This document shows, in pieces, positions 49,205 to 57,625 of a stretch of 64,000 nt of DNA. Under the pieces are notes generated by a model. It was not told where the DNA came from. It saw only the letters and a list, made by a program, of their open reading frames with translations, and made no database searches. Within the stretch, counting starts at the first letter, position 1. Each line of letters opens with the position of its first letter. The stretch is from Collinsella aerofaciens (GTDB taxonomy: Bacteria > Actinomycetota > Coriobacteriia > Coriobacteriales > Coriobacteriaceae): the NCBI RefSeq assembly GCF_015554145.1, contig NZ_JADNHZ010000014.1:1-64000 (forward strand). Reading direction: 5' to 3'. The translations under genes were made by a program, and so were the position numbers.

Positions 49205-50227
49205 ATGAGCAAAGAGTGCGTCGAGCAGGTCGAAGGCGCAGGAGCTTCGGTGCCGATGACCGATATATCGAACATTGATGTGCCCGAGGGCACCGACGAG
49301 CTCAGCCGCAACACCCGCCGTGCATGGCGCGACCGCCTGAACAGCGCTTCGACGCGCAAGTTGATCATGGGCGTCTTGGCTACGCTGGTGGGCGGTTCGT
49401 TTTGGGGCTTCTCGGGCACCAGCGCGAGCTTTCTGTTCGATACCTACCACGTCGATACCTTGTGGCTTATGAGCGTGCGTCAGATTCTCGCCGGTCTACT
49501 CTTTATGGCTGTGGTTGTTACGCGCGACCGCGAGCGCCTGATTAAGCTCTGGACCACAGCCGCCGATCGCAAGCAGCTGCTGCTCTTTACCGCCTTTGGC
49601 CTGCTGTTCAATCAGTTTTGCTATCTTTCGGCCGTGCGTCTGACGAACGCCGGAACCGCGACGGTGCTCCAGTGCCTGCAGCTCGTTATCATCATGGGCT
49701 ACACCTGCGTGACCGATCGCCGCATGCCGCGTACTCGCGAAGTCATCGGCATCGGTCTGGCTCTGGGTGGCACCTTTTTAATCGCCACCGGTGGCGACCC
49801 CACCAGCCTGAATATCTCGCCGCTCGGCCTGATCGCGGGTCTCATGTGTGCGGTCAGCGCTACATGCATGGCGGTGATTCCCGCCAAGATCCTGCCCGAA
49901 TACGGCAGCCCCATCGTCACGGGCTCGGCAATGCTCACGGCGGGCGTGGTCTCGTGTGTCTTCGTGCAGCCTTGGGCGCATATGCCGGCGCTCGACGCTG
50001 CCGGCGTCGAGGCGCTCGCGGTGTTCGTGGTTATCGGCTCGTTTTTTGCTTACATGCTCTATATGCAGGGCGTTAAGGACATCGGCTCGGTACGTGCGAG
50101 CCTCATCGGAACTGTGGAGCCGGTTTCGGCGACCATCACCAGCGCCGTTATGCTGGGCACGGTGTTTTTGCCGACCGACCTTATCGGCTTTGCCATGATC
50201 ATCGTGATGATGTTCCTCACGGTGTAG
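49205..50227 (+). CDS. EamA/DMT family transporter
   Basis: A 340-residue membrane protein with ten helices in two EamA repeats (GGSFWGFSGTSASFLFDTY in the first, VSATCMAVIPAKILPEYG in the second) after about 55 soluble N-terminal residues. DMT carriers of this group usually export amino acids or other small metabolites; the substrate is unknown. It is a distant paralog of the protein at 18433, sharing the YMLYMQGV-type motif near helix 9. GGGGGAGTGGA precedes the ATG at 49205. It lies downstream of the insertion-element scar. Confidence 0.87.
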   Translation: MSKECVEQVEGAGASVPMTDISNIDVPEGTDELSRNTRRAWRDRLNSASTRKLIMGVLATLVGGSFWGFSGTSASFLFDTYHVDTLWLMSVRQILAGLLFMAVVVTRDRERLIKLWTTAADRKQLLLFTAFGLLFNQFCYLSAVRLTNAGTATVLQCLQLVIIMGYTCVTDRRMPRTREVIGIGLALGGTFLIATGGDPTSLNISPLGLIAGLMCAVSATCMAVIPAKILPEYGSPIVTGSAMLTAGVVSCVFVQPWAHMPALDAAGVEALAVFVVIGSFFAYMLYMQGVKDIGSVRASLIGTVEPVSATITSAVMLGTVFLPTDLIGFAMIIVMMFLTV

Positions 50228-50376
50228 CTGGCGCCGCCGCCAAGACAGAAAAGGTGTTGTGCCACATTTTCGCCAATTGATGTCCGTGTCTGGAGTTTAG
50301 CTGTCGATGCCCAAAATGCCATAAACTAGCAACGTTATGGACTTTTTCATTGCGACTCAATTGCGAGGATTTCTTT

Positions 50377-52689
50377 ATGGCTGGTAATCACTTTAAGGGC
50401 AGCGATAGCGGCCGTCCTGCAGTTCCGCCGCGTCCGAACGGGGCTGGTAAGGCCGGCACGCCGGGCGGCGCTGGACAGGGCGGTTCTGGTAAGCGCGTGT
50501 CCCCGGGCGAGACGGCGATGTTTACCGCTCTGTACGAGCAGTCTCAAAAGGCAAAAAAGACCGGCCGTGCAAGAGGGAATGTCTTTGCGGGCGGTGCAAC
50601 CTCCACGTCGCAGCCGAGCGGGGCTCCTTCGGCACCTGCGAACAACGCAGGTGCTGTCAACGCCGCGAATACCGACGGCAACGTTAATGCCGGCAGGGCC
50701 GCCAACAATACTCCCTCTTCCGGTGGCGTGGGGCTTACGGGTAACCTTGGCACGATTTACACCGGCGCCTCCGAGACTGGCACGTTCGCCCGCCTGGATG
50801 ATAGCGGTGTCGAGTTTGCGGGCTCGGGTTCCAAGGAAGATTATTACGATTTTGGCTTGAACTACGGTGGCGACGCTTCGTCGAGTTCGACCTCTGACGG
50901 TCTGGTCCGTCATCGCCATCGCAAGGGCGAGCGCAAAAAGCGTCACACTGGCGCCATTATTGCCGCTGTAGTCGCGGTGCTTCTCGTTGCGCTTGGCGCA
51001 AGCGGCTTTATGCTGCTTAACTCGGCAAAGACCGTAAAGAGCGAAGCGAAGGAGGCTGTCGAGATCGTCGGTGGCCTTAAGGACAAGGTCACGTCGGGCG
51101 ATTTTTCGACGCTGCCTGACGACGCGAAGAAGATCGATGAGCTCTGCGACAGCATGAAGGCGGAGACCTCGAGCCCGCTGTGGACGGCGGCTTCGTTTAT
51201 CCCGGTGTATGGCAGCGATATCAATGCGGCCCGCACCATGATCGACGCCCTGTCCGATGTCTCGAGCAACGCGCTGGTTCCCATGGCCGATAACCTTTCG
51301 CAGGCCACGCCCGGCAAGCTGTTCCAGGATGGGACCATCAACGTGTCCGCACTGCAGGCGGTCGCCGATTCGCTCTCCGATAGCTCGAAGGTGTTCAAGA
51401 GCGTCAACGAGAAGATCCAGGGCATTGGCGATACTCATATTTCCCAGGTGACCGAGTTGGTCGATAAGGCCAAGGACGGCTTTGCCACCCTCAACGGCGC
51501 GGTTGACGCGGCGGAGAAGGTCGCCCCCGTCCTTCCCCAGATGCTCGGCGCCAACGGCCAGACGCGCAACTACCTTGTGTACGCCATGAACAACGTCGAG
51601 ATTCGTGCCTGCGGCGGCTTTGGCGGTTCGCAAGGTTTGATTTCGGTCACCGACGGCCAGATGTCGATTGGCGAGTTTGTTCCCCGCATTGGACTCAGCG
51701 AGGATGAGGCAGTCGAGAGCGTCGACGAAGAGGATGAGGCGCTGTTCGGCAACCACAGTAACCTGTACAACTCGGGCAATACCTATTCGCCTGATTGGCC
51801 CCGCAACTCGCAACGTGTCGCCGCGCTGTGGAAGTCCCAGTATGGGCAGGACGTTGATGGCGTCGTCGGCATCGATCCTGTGTTCTTGCAGTACCTGCTG
51901 GGCCTTGTCGGTAATGTCTCGCTGCCCGATGGTACGGTCGTCGACGGTACCAACGCGGCGAAGGTTCTCATGCACGATGTGTATTGGAACTATCCGGTCG
52001 AGGAATCGGATGGCATCTTTGCGGCTGTTGCCAGCGCCGCCTTCGACAAGATTCTCGGTGGCATCGGTGATGTCGACGTTACAAAGCTTGTCGGTGCATT
52101 CGAGCGCGGTGCCGAAGAGGGCCGTCTGATTGCTTGGATGAGAAACGATGATGAGCAGAATGCCATCAAAGAGACGGGCATTGACGCTTCGCTGCCCGAT
52201 CCGGATGATCCGAGTGCCGATCCCGTTGCCGGCGTTTACTTTAACAACCTGAGCTTCTCCAAGCTCGACTGGTATCTGAACGCCGACACGCAGATTGGCC
52301 AGGGCGTCAAGAACGGCGACGGCACGTGCTCGTATCGCATCACCGTTACCCTGACGAACATCATGACGCAGGAGGAGGCAGGCAAGCTGCCCGATTACGT
52401 CGCGGCGAGCGCGCCCGATGCCGCGCGCGACGACGAGCGTCTGAATGTCTCACTGTTTGCCCCGACGGGCGGCAACATTACTGATCTGACCGTCGAGGGC
52501 GCCCAGTTTGGTCTTGGCGCTGCTACGTGGCATGGAATTCCCTTCTATTCGGGCACCGTTGACCTGCATGCTGGCGAGACGACGACGATCACGTATACGC
52601 TGACCACGTCGGCCGAGGCGGGGGACAAGCCGCTTACGCTGCGTCAGACTCCTACATGCCAGGCGGCTCGCGACAGCGCGTCGGCGTAG
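50377..52689 (+). CDS. DUF4012 domain protein, membrane-anchored
   Basis: A 770-residue protein. The first 190 residues are low-complexity (Gly, Ala, Asn, Ser, Thr) and probably disordered. A basic stretch (RHRHRKGERKKRH) and one membrane helix (AIIAAVVAVLLVALGASGFML) then place about 540 residues outside. The external part is a DUF4012 domain (LVYAMNNVEIRACGGFGGS, GVVGIDPVFLQYLLGLVG). This domain is found in actinobacterial envelope proteins near polysaccharide genes, but its activity is unknown. GAGGAT precedes ATG 50377. A long open frame on the opposite strand is a shadow. Confidence 0.85.
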   Translation: MAGNHFKGSDSGRPAVPPRPNGAGKAGTPGGAGQGGSGKRVSPGETAMFTALYEQSQKAKKTGRARGNVFAGGATSTSQPSGAPSAPANNAGAVNAANTDGNVNAGRAANNTPSSGGVGLTGNLGTIYTGASETGTFARLDDSGVEFAGSGSKEDYYDFGLNYGGDASSSSTSDGLVRHRHRKGERKKRHTGAIIAAVVAVLLVALGASGFMLLNSAKTVKSEAKEAVEIVGGLKDKVTSGDFSTLPDDAKKIDELCDSMKAETSSPLWTAASFIPVYGSDINAARTMIDALSDVSSNALVPMADNLSQATPGKLFQDGTINVSALQAVADSLSDSSKVFKSVNEKIQGIGDTHISQVTELVDKAKDGFATLNGAVDAAEKVAPVLPQMLGANGQTRNYLVYAMNNVEIRACGGFGGSQGLISVTDGQMSIGEFVPRIGLSEDEAVESVDEEDEALFGNHSNLYNSGNTYSPDWPRNSQRVAALWKSQYGQDVDGVVGIDPVFLQYLLGLVGNVSLPDGTVVDGTNAAKVLMHDVYWNYPVEESDGIFAAVASAAFDKILGGIGDVDVTKLVGAFERGAEEGRLIAWMRNDDEQNAIKETGIDASLPDPDDPSADPVAGVYFNNLSFSKLDWYLNADTQIGQGVKNGDGTCSYRITVTLTNIMTQEEAGKLPDYVAASAPDAARDDERLNVSLFAPTGGNITDLTVEGAQFGLGAATWHGIPFYSGTVDLHAGETTTITYTLTTSAEAGDKPLTLRQTPTCQAARDSASA

Positions 52690-52726
52690 GGTTTTTCTGG
52701 TAGCGCAGATAATCGAGTACCATTTT

Positions 52727-52760
52727 GGGGCGGACAGGCAATCTGTCCGCCCCTATTTTG
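52727..52760 (+). terminator. Terminator after the DUF4012 gene
   Basis: The 11-bp stem GGGGCGGACAG (52727-52737) / CTGTCCGCCCC (52743-52753) is followed by TATTTTG. It ends 12 bases before glmM starts, so glmM needs a promoter overlapping or just before it. Confidence 0.85.
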
Positions 52761-52772
52761 TAAGGAGAGCGC

Positions 52773-54104
52773 ATGAAGTACTTTGGCACCGACGGCTTTC
52801 GCGGTGAGGCCAACGTTGGGCTGACGGTAGAGCACGCTTATAAGATTGGCCGTTTTGTGGGCTGGTATTACGGCGCCAACCGCGAGCGCAAGGCGCGTGT
52901 GATCGTGGGCAAGGACACCCGTCGCTCGAGCTATATGTTCGAGGCGGCGCTGGTGAGCGGCCTGGTCGCGAGCGGTGCGGACGCCTATATGCTGCACGTG
53001 ATCCCCACGCCGGGCGTAGCGCATCAGACCGTGGAAGGCTGCTTCGATTGCGGCATCATGATCAGCGCGAGCCACAACCCGTTTTGCGATAACGGCATTA
53101 AGCTCGTCAATAGCGACGGTTTTAAGATGGACGAGGACGTACTGGAGCTCATCGAGGACTACATCGATGGTAAGAGCGAGGTACCGCTGGCCACGGGCAA
53201 CCACATCGGCGCCACGGTGGACTACATGCAGGGCCGCAACCGCTACATTGCTTCGCTCATCGCCAGCGCGAACTTTTCGTTGCAGGGCGTCAAGATCGGT
53301 ATCGACTGCGCCAACGGCTCGGCTTCCTCGGTGGCCAAGCCGGTGTTTGACGCGCTCGGTGCCGACGTGCGCGTGATCAACGCCGCGCCCGATGGCTTTA
53401 ACATCAACGTCGACTGCGGCTCCACGCATATAGAGCGCCTGCAGCGCCATGTGGTGGAGCAGGGCCTGGACGTGGGCTTTGCCTATGACGGCGATGCCGA
53501 TCGCTGCTTGGCCGTGGACGAGCGCGGTCGCGTGGTAGACGGCGACCAGATCCTGTACGTGTGTGGCGTGTATCTGAACAAGCACGGTCGCCTTTCGGGC
53601 GGTACCGTGGTGCCGACGATTGCCAGCAACTTTGGCCTGGTCAAGTCGCTGGAGCTTGCCGGCCTAAGTGCCGTGACCAGCGGCGTGGGCGACCGTCACG
53701 TGTATGCCAAGATGCGCGAGGGCGGCTACAGCCTGGGCGGCGAGCAGACGGGCCATACGATCTTTGGCGATATCGAGCGCACGGGCGACGGCATTATGAC
53801 CTCGCTGCGCGTGATGGAAGTGATTCGCGCCGAGCGCGAGACCCTCTCGCAGCTCACGGCTCCGTGCAAGCTGCTGCCGCAGGCGCAGGTGGCCGTGCAC
53901 GTGGCGGACAAGGACGCCGCGCTCGAGAACATGGGCGTGCAGAACGCCATCGCCGAGGCCGAGGCTGCGCTGGCAGGCGAGGGCCGCGTGCTCGTACGCA
54001 AGAGTGGAACCGAGTCGGTTATCCGCGTGCTGGCCGAGGCGCCCGACCAAGCATCCGCCGATGCTGCCATGAAGCGCATCGCCAACGCGCTCGAGGCTCT
54101 ATAG
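52773..54104 (+). CDS. glmM: Phosphoglucosamine mutase
   Basis: A 443-residue enzyme that interconverts glucosamine 6-phosphate and glucosamine 1-phosphate on the way to UDP-GlcNAc and peptidoglycan. It opens KYFGTDGFRG; the phospho-Ser is in MISASHNPF (about residue 99); the metal loop is YDGDADRCL; the sugar loop is GGEQTGHTIF; the C-terminal phosphate-binding loop is VRKSGTES. All four domains are complete. AAGGAG precedes the ATG. In the deglycase context it is an ordinary housekeeping gene. Confidence 0.96.
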   Translation: MKYFGTDGFRGEANVGLTVEHAYKIGRFVGWYYGANRERKARVIVGKDTRRSSYMFEAALVSGLVASGADAYMLHVIPTPGVAHQTVEGCFDCGIMISASHNPFCDNGIKLVNSDGFKMDEDVLELIEDYIDGKSEVPLATGNHIGATVDYMQGRNRYIASLIASANFSLQGVKIGIDCANGSASSVAKPVFDALGADVRVINAAPDGFNINVDCGSTHIERLQRHVVEQGLDVGFAYDGDADRCLAVDERGRVVDGDQILYVCGVYLNKHGRLSGGTVVPTIASNFGLVKSLELAGLSAVTSGVGDRHVYAKMREGGYSLGGEQTGHTIFGDIERTGDGIMTSLRVMEVIRAERETLSQLTAPCKLLPQAQVAVHVADKDAALENMGVQNAIAEAEAALAGEGRVLVRKSGTESVIRVLAEAPDQASADAAMKRIANALEAL

Positions 54105-54240
54105 TTACGCGGTTTTACCAAACCGCGTAACTGCTCGACGCTGCAAACGCCCCTAAGCGGCAATCTGACGTTCAATTTCAAGGGCGCGACCAGAAGGTCA
54201 GCGCCCTTTCATTTCACGTTACCTTGCTCGCTTAGGGTCG
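54104..54240. repeat. Intergenic element, CGACGCTGCAA / GGCAATCTG family (copy 3)
   Basis: It begins at the last base of the glmM stop. GTTACGCGGTTT (54104-54115) pairs with AAACCGCGTAAC (54120-54131), followed by CTCGACGCTGCAAACGC (54134-54150) and GGCAATCTG. An inner hairpin pairs AAGGGCGC with GCGCCCTT around GACC-AGAA-GGTC. The outer arms CCTAAGCGGCAATCTGACG and CGTTACCTTGCTCGCTTAGG are imperfectly complementary. Same order of parts as at 26579. Confidence 0.78.
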
Positions 54241-54309
54241 TTTTCGCTGACGTTGCCAAGACATTGGCGTCAACATGGTTGGCGTTGGCGATGGCGCGCT
54301 GGTCAATCC

Positions 54310-55884
54310 TTACAGCTCGTACAGCGTGGTGAACTTGTCCTGCAGGTAGCTGCAGTAGTAGCGGGCATCGAACGCCATGCCGCACGCGCCCTTGATGAGC
54401 TCCGGCGCGTCCTTGGCGCGGCCCCACTGCCAAATGTGCTCGCCCAGCCAGGCGCGGACGGGTGTCAGGTCGCCGCTCGCGCAGGCGCCGGTAAGGTCGA
54501 CGCCGTCGCGGCACATGTCCGGCACAAACATGGCGTCGTAGGCGCTGCCCAGCGCATAGGTGGGGAAGTAGCCAAACGAGCCGCCGCTCCAGTGCGTATC
54601 CTGTAGGCAGCCGTGCGTGTCGTCGGGAACGGGAATGCCCAGGTACTCATCCATGAAGCGGTTCCAAAGCGCGGGGATGTCCTTGGCCGTAGCCTCGCCG
54701 GCAAACAGCATGCGCTCGATCTCGTAGCGCACCATAACGTGCAGCGGATAGGTGAGCTCGTCGGCCTCGGTGCGGATCAGCGAAGGCTGCGCGATGTTCA
54801 CGGCGTGGTAGAGCGTGTCCTCGTCGACGTCGCCGTAGACCTCGGGTGCGTGGCGGCGCAGCACCTCGAGCAGCGGTCCCATAAAGGCGCGGCTGCGACC
54901 CACGGTGTTTTCGAAAAAGCGGCTCTGGCTCTCGTGGATGCCCATGGAGGTGCCGCCCTCCAGGCACGTGCGCGCATAGGCGGGATTGACGCCCAGCTCG
55001 TACATGGTGTGCCCCGCCTCGTGGATGATGCTGTAGACGTTGGAGATGCAATCGTCCTCGTAGATGTGTGTCGCGATGCGCGCGTCACCCACGGCAAAGC
55101 CCTCGCTAAACGGGTGCTCGGTAAAGGCAAGCGTGGTGTCGTCCAGGTTCAGGCCGACGAGCTTCATCAGGTCGAAGCTCATGGCGCGCTGGGCAGCCTC
55201 GGGCACGTGGGCGTGCAAAAAGTCGGCAGCCGGCTGCTGGCCGCGCTCGCCGATGGCGTGCACGAGCGGCACGACCGTGGCCTTGACCTCATCGCAAAAC
55301 GCATCGAAGCTCTTGGCGGAAAGGCCGCGCTCGTACTGGTCGAGCCAAACGTCGTATGGATCGCGCTTGGGGTCCATGAGCTCGGCCTGATGCTTAAGTT
55401 GGGCGACGATTCTATCCACATAGGGCTCAAAACTCGCCCAGTCATTGGCCGTCTTGGCCTTGTGCCACACGGCGTCGGCCTCGCAGGTAAGCCTGGTCCA
55501 GGCCTCGGCCTCCTCGGTGGGGATGGCGCTTGCCTCGCGCTGGTCGCGGCCGAGTACGCGAATCTCGTCGAGCAGCTGCGGGTCGTCGATCTTGCCTCCG
55601 GCGACGGTCTCGCGTGCCAGCGAGCGCACAAGTTCGACAGACTTTTCGCTGGTCAGCAGCTTGTGATGCTCGCCGGCAAGGGTGCCCATAGCATCGGCGC
55701 GGGCCGCGGCGCCGTTGGCGGGGGCAATGGTCGCGCCGTCAAACTCGGCAATCTTGAGCAGGTACTCGCGAGTCCACAGCCTGCCTTCGAGTTTGCGGAA
55801 CTTTTTGACGGCCTTGTCGACCTTCATGCCTTTAGGCGTCTTGCCCGCTGCGGGCTTGGCCTTCTTATCGAGTTTCTTTCCCAT
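54310..55884 (-). CDS. M32 family metallocarboxypeptidase
   Basis: A 524-residue zinc carboxypeptidase (thermostable carboxypeptidase 1 type) that trims C-terminal residues from peptides. The zinc motif HEXXH is SIIHEAGHTMYELG (about residue 288), followed by GGTSMGIHESQSRFFEN, the M32 HES/GQ-type region with the third ligand. The C-terminal part has DPKRDPYD-like and substrate-loop residues in normal order. There is no signal peptide; the basic Lys-rich N-terminus (KKLDKKAKP) suggests a cytoplasmic protein. AAGGAT precedes the ATG at 55884. It is divergent from the T-box-pheST operon. Confidence 0.93.
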   Translation of the reverse strand: MGKKLDKKAKPAAGKTPKGMKVDKAVKKFRKLEGRLWTREYLLKIAEFDGATIAPANGAAARADAMGTLAGEHHKLLTSEKSVELVRSLARETVAGGKIDDPQLLDEIRVLGRDQREASAIPTEEAEAWTRLTCEADAVWHKAKTANDWASFEPYVDRIVAQLKHQAELMDPKRDPYDVWLDQYERGLSAKSFDAFCDEVKATVVPLVHAIGERGQQPAADFLHAHVPEAAQRAMSFDLMKLVGLNLDDTTLAFTEHPFSEGFAVGDARIATHIYEDDCISNVYSIIHEAGHTMYELGVNPAYARTCLEGGTSMGIHESQSRFFENTVGRSRAFMGPLLEVLRRHAPEVYGDVDEDTLYHAVNIAQPSLIRTEADELTYPLHVMVRYEIERMLFAGEATAKDIPALWNRFMDEYLGIPVPDDTHGCLQDTHWSGGSFGYFPTYALGSAYDAMFVPDMCRDGVDLTGACASGDLTPVRAWLGEHIWQWGRAKDAPELIKGACGMAFDARYYCSYLQDKFTTLYEL

Positions 55885-56019
55885 ATCGTATCCTTAATCT
55901 CGCAGGCCGAGCGCCGCAGGCGGGTGCACGGCCAGTTTGCACAGCTACCTGCTTTGTACCCAGCGCGAACAAAACGGAACGCGGCGATATGCTTGCAGAA
56001 TGTGTTATCCTATAGCCCA
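55885..56019. other. Divergent gap between M32 peptidase and the T-box
   Basis: No gene is supported. It must hold the promoters for both directions. No confident -35/-10 pair was found; TATCCT near 56005 could be a -10 for the T-box transcript. Confidence 0.4.
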
Positions 56020-56304
56020 TTGCGTTGACGGAGAGGGTTTTGCCCGCCGCGTCGCCGGCAAGAGAGGGAAGGTCATGGGCTGCAAGCCTTCCTGCGGTGG
56101 CAAGGGCCAAGCGTTCACTCCCGAGCAGCGACCTCAACGGGCGCGCGGCCAGTGGCAGCAAAGCCCCAGTAGGGAAGCCGTGAGCCTCGCGACAAGAGGC
56201 GCAGAGTGGGCGCGGCGGGCCAGACATCCGCCGGGTCAAACAAGGTGGTACCGCGGAATTTAACCGTCCTTGGGCAATGCACATGCCCGAGGGCGGTTTT
56301 TTTG
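56020..56304 (+). ncRNA. T-box leader controlling pheST
   Basis: The near-invariant T-box sequence AAGGTGGTACCGCGGA is at 56242-56257, followed by the terminator stem ACCGTCCTTGGGCA (56263-56276) / TGCCCGAGGGCGGT (56284-56297) and seven T residues. The 220 bases before it can fold into stem I. A TTC at 56114-56116, in GCGTTCACTC, is a candidate Phe specifier. Uncharged tRNA-Phe should stabilise the antiterminator and allow pheST expression. The 5' boundary is approximate. Confidence 0.88.
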
Positions 56305-56388
56305 TTACCGAACCGGGCCGCGTATCCGCAGCATCGGGCGGCGTCAGCCGTCCCGGAGCGCGGATACGCGAGAGACGAAAGGGAAGAC

Positions 56389-57465
56389 ATGAGTCTGATT
56401 GATGATCTGGTCAAACTCGAGGAAGAGGCCAAGGAGCTCGTCGCAGGCGCCGACGACGCCGCAAAGCTCGAGGCTGCGCGCGTTGAGCTGCTCGGCCGCA
56501 AGGGCCGCATCACCGGCCTGATGCGTATGATGGGCAAGCTCGCCCCCGAGGATCGTCCTGTCATGGGCAAGCGCGCCAACGAGATGCGCCAGCTGATCGA
56601 GGGCATGCTCGACGAGCGCACCACCGAGATGAAGGCCGCCGCCCTCAAGCACGCACTCGAGCACGAGGCCGTCGACATTACGCTGCCGGGCATCCGTCCG
56701 CAGATCGGTCACCAGCACCTGATCAAGCAGATCATCGAGGAGGCCGAGGACATCTTCTGTGGCATCGGCTACACCGTCGAGTCCGGCCCCATGGTCGACA
56801 CCTCCTACTACAACTTCACCGCGCTCAACGCGCCCATGGATCACCCGAGCCGCTCGGCCCGCGACACCTTCTACGTGGTCGACAACAACCCCGGCAGCGT
56901 CGCGCACCCCGAGGCTCACGCCCATGGCGAGTCCGACGTACTGCTGCGCACCCAGACCTCGGGCGTGCAGATCCACACCATGGAGTCGCAAAAGCCGCCC
57001 ATCTACATGATCTGCCCGGGCACCGTCTATCGTCCCGATACGGCCGACGCCTGCCACCTGCCGCAGTTCAACCAGATCGAGGGCCTGGTCGTCGACGAGG
57101 ACATCACCTTTGGCGACCTCAAGGGCACGCTCGACTACTTTGTTAAGTGCATGTTTGGCGAGGACCGCAAGACGCGCTACCGCCCGCACTTCTTCCCCTT
57201 CACCGAGCCTTCCTGCGAGGTGGACGTGAGCTGCCACGTGTGCGGCGGCAAGGGCTGCAACTTCTGCAAGCACAGCGGCTGGATCGAGATCCTGGGCTGC
57301 GGCATGGTCGATCCCAACGTGCTCATCAACTGCGGCATCGACCCCGAGAAGTACACCGGCTTCGCCTTTGGCATTGGTGCCGAGCGCGTCGCGGCCCTGC
57401 GCTACGACCTGCCCGACCTCAGAACGCTCATGACAGGCGATATGCGCTTCTTAAATCAGTTCTAG
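56389..57465 (+). CDS. pheS: Phenylalanyl-tRNA synthetase alpha subunit
   Basis: A 358-residue catalytic subunit of the class II enzyme. The N-terminal coiled coil (VKLEEEAKELVAGADDAAKLE in two segments) binds tRNA. Motif 2 is PGTVYRPDTADACHLPQFNQ, split here as PGTVYRPDT and HLPQFNQIEG; motif 3 is GFAFGIGAERVAAL. A four-Cys knuckle (CHVCGGKGCNFC) is within the catalytic domain. AAAGGGAAG precedes ATG 56389; the frame is open further up into the T-box but does not start there. Confidence 0.96.
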   Translation: MSLIDDLVKLEEEAKELVAGADDAAKLEAARVELLGRKGRITGLMRMMGKLAPEDRPVMGKRANEMRQLIEGMLDERTTEMKAAALKHALEHEAVDITLPGIRPQIGHQHLIKQIIEEAEDIFCGIGYTVESGPMVDTSYYNFTALNAPMDHPSRSARDTFYVVDNNPGSVAHPEAHAHGESDVLLRTQTSGVQIHTMESQKPPIYMICPGTVYRPDTADACHLPQFNQIEGLVVDEDITFGDLKGTLDYFVKCMFGEDRKTRYRPHFFPFTEPSCEVDVSCHVCGGKGCNFCKHSGWIEILGCGMVDPNVLINCGIDPEKYTGFAFGIGAERVAALRYDLPDLRTLMTGDMRFLNQF

Positions 57466-57475
57466 GCCCGGCGGC

Positions 57476-57568
57476 TTTCCCAAGCACCGCACCTTGCCTT
57501 TCAATCGTCGGTTGCGTACCTAAGTACGCGGCCCTCCTCTTTCAAGGCAATCTGCGGCACTTGGAAAA
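57476..57568. repeat. Intergenic inverted-repeat element between pheS and pheT
   Basis: TTTCCCAAGCACCGCACCTT (from 57476) pairs with AAGGCAATCTGCGGCACTTGG (57544-57564) with mismatches. A central hairpin is GCGTAC-CTAA-GTACGC (57514-57529). The central hairpin and its flanks (TCGTCGGT before, CCTCCTC after) match the element at 13436. It lies inside the pheST transcript. Confidence 0.75.
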
Positions 57569-57625
57569 CCCGTCTCCGTTGCAGTTTTTGGCTCAAAGCC
57601 GCATTTATGAAAGGAGACCAGTTAG

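Noticed and set aside
50347-51975. 542-codon open frame on the minus strand over the DUF4012 gene
   Set aside because: It is antisense to a gene with a ribosome binding site, membrane helix and conserved domain; composition is typical of a GC-driven shadow.
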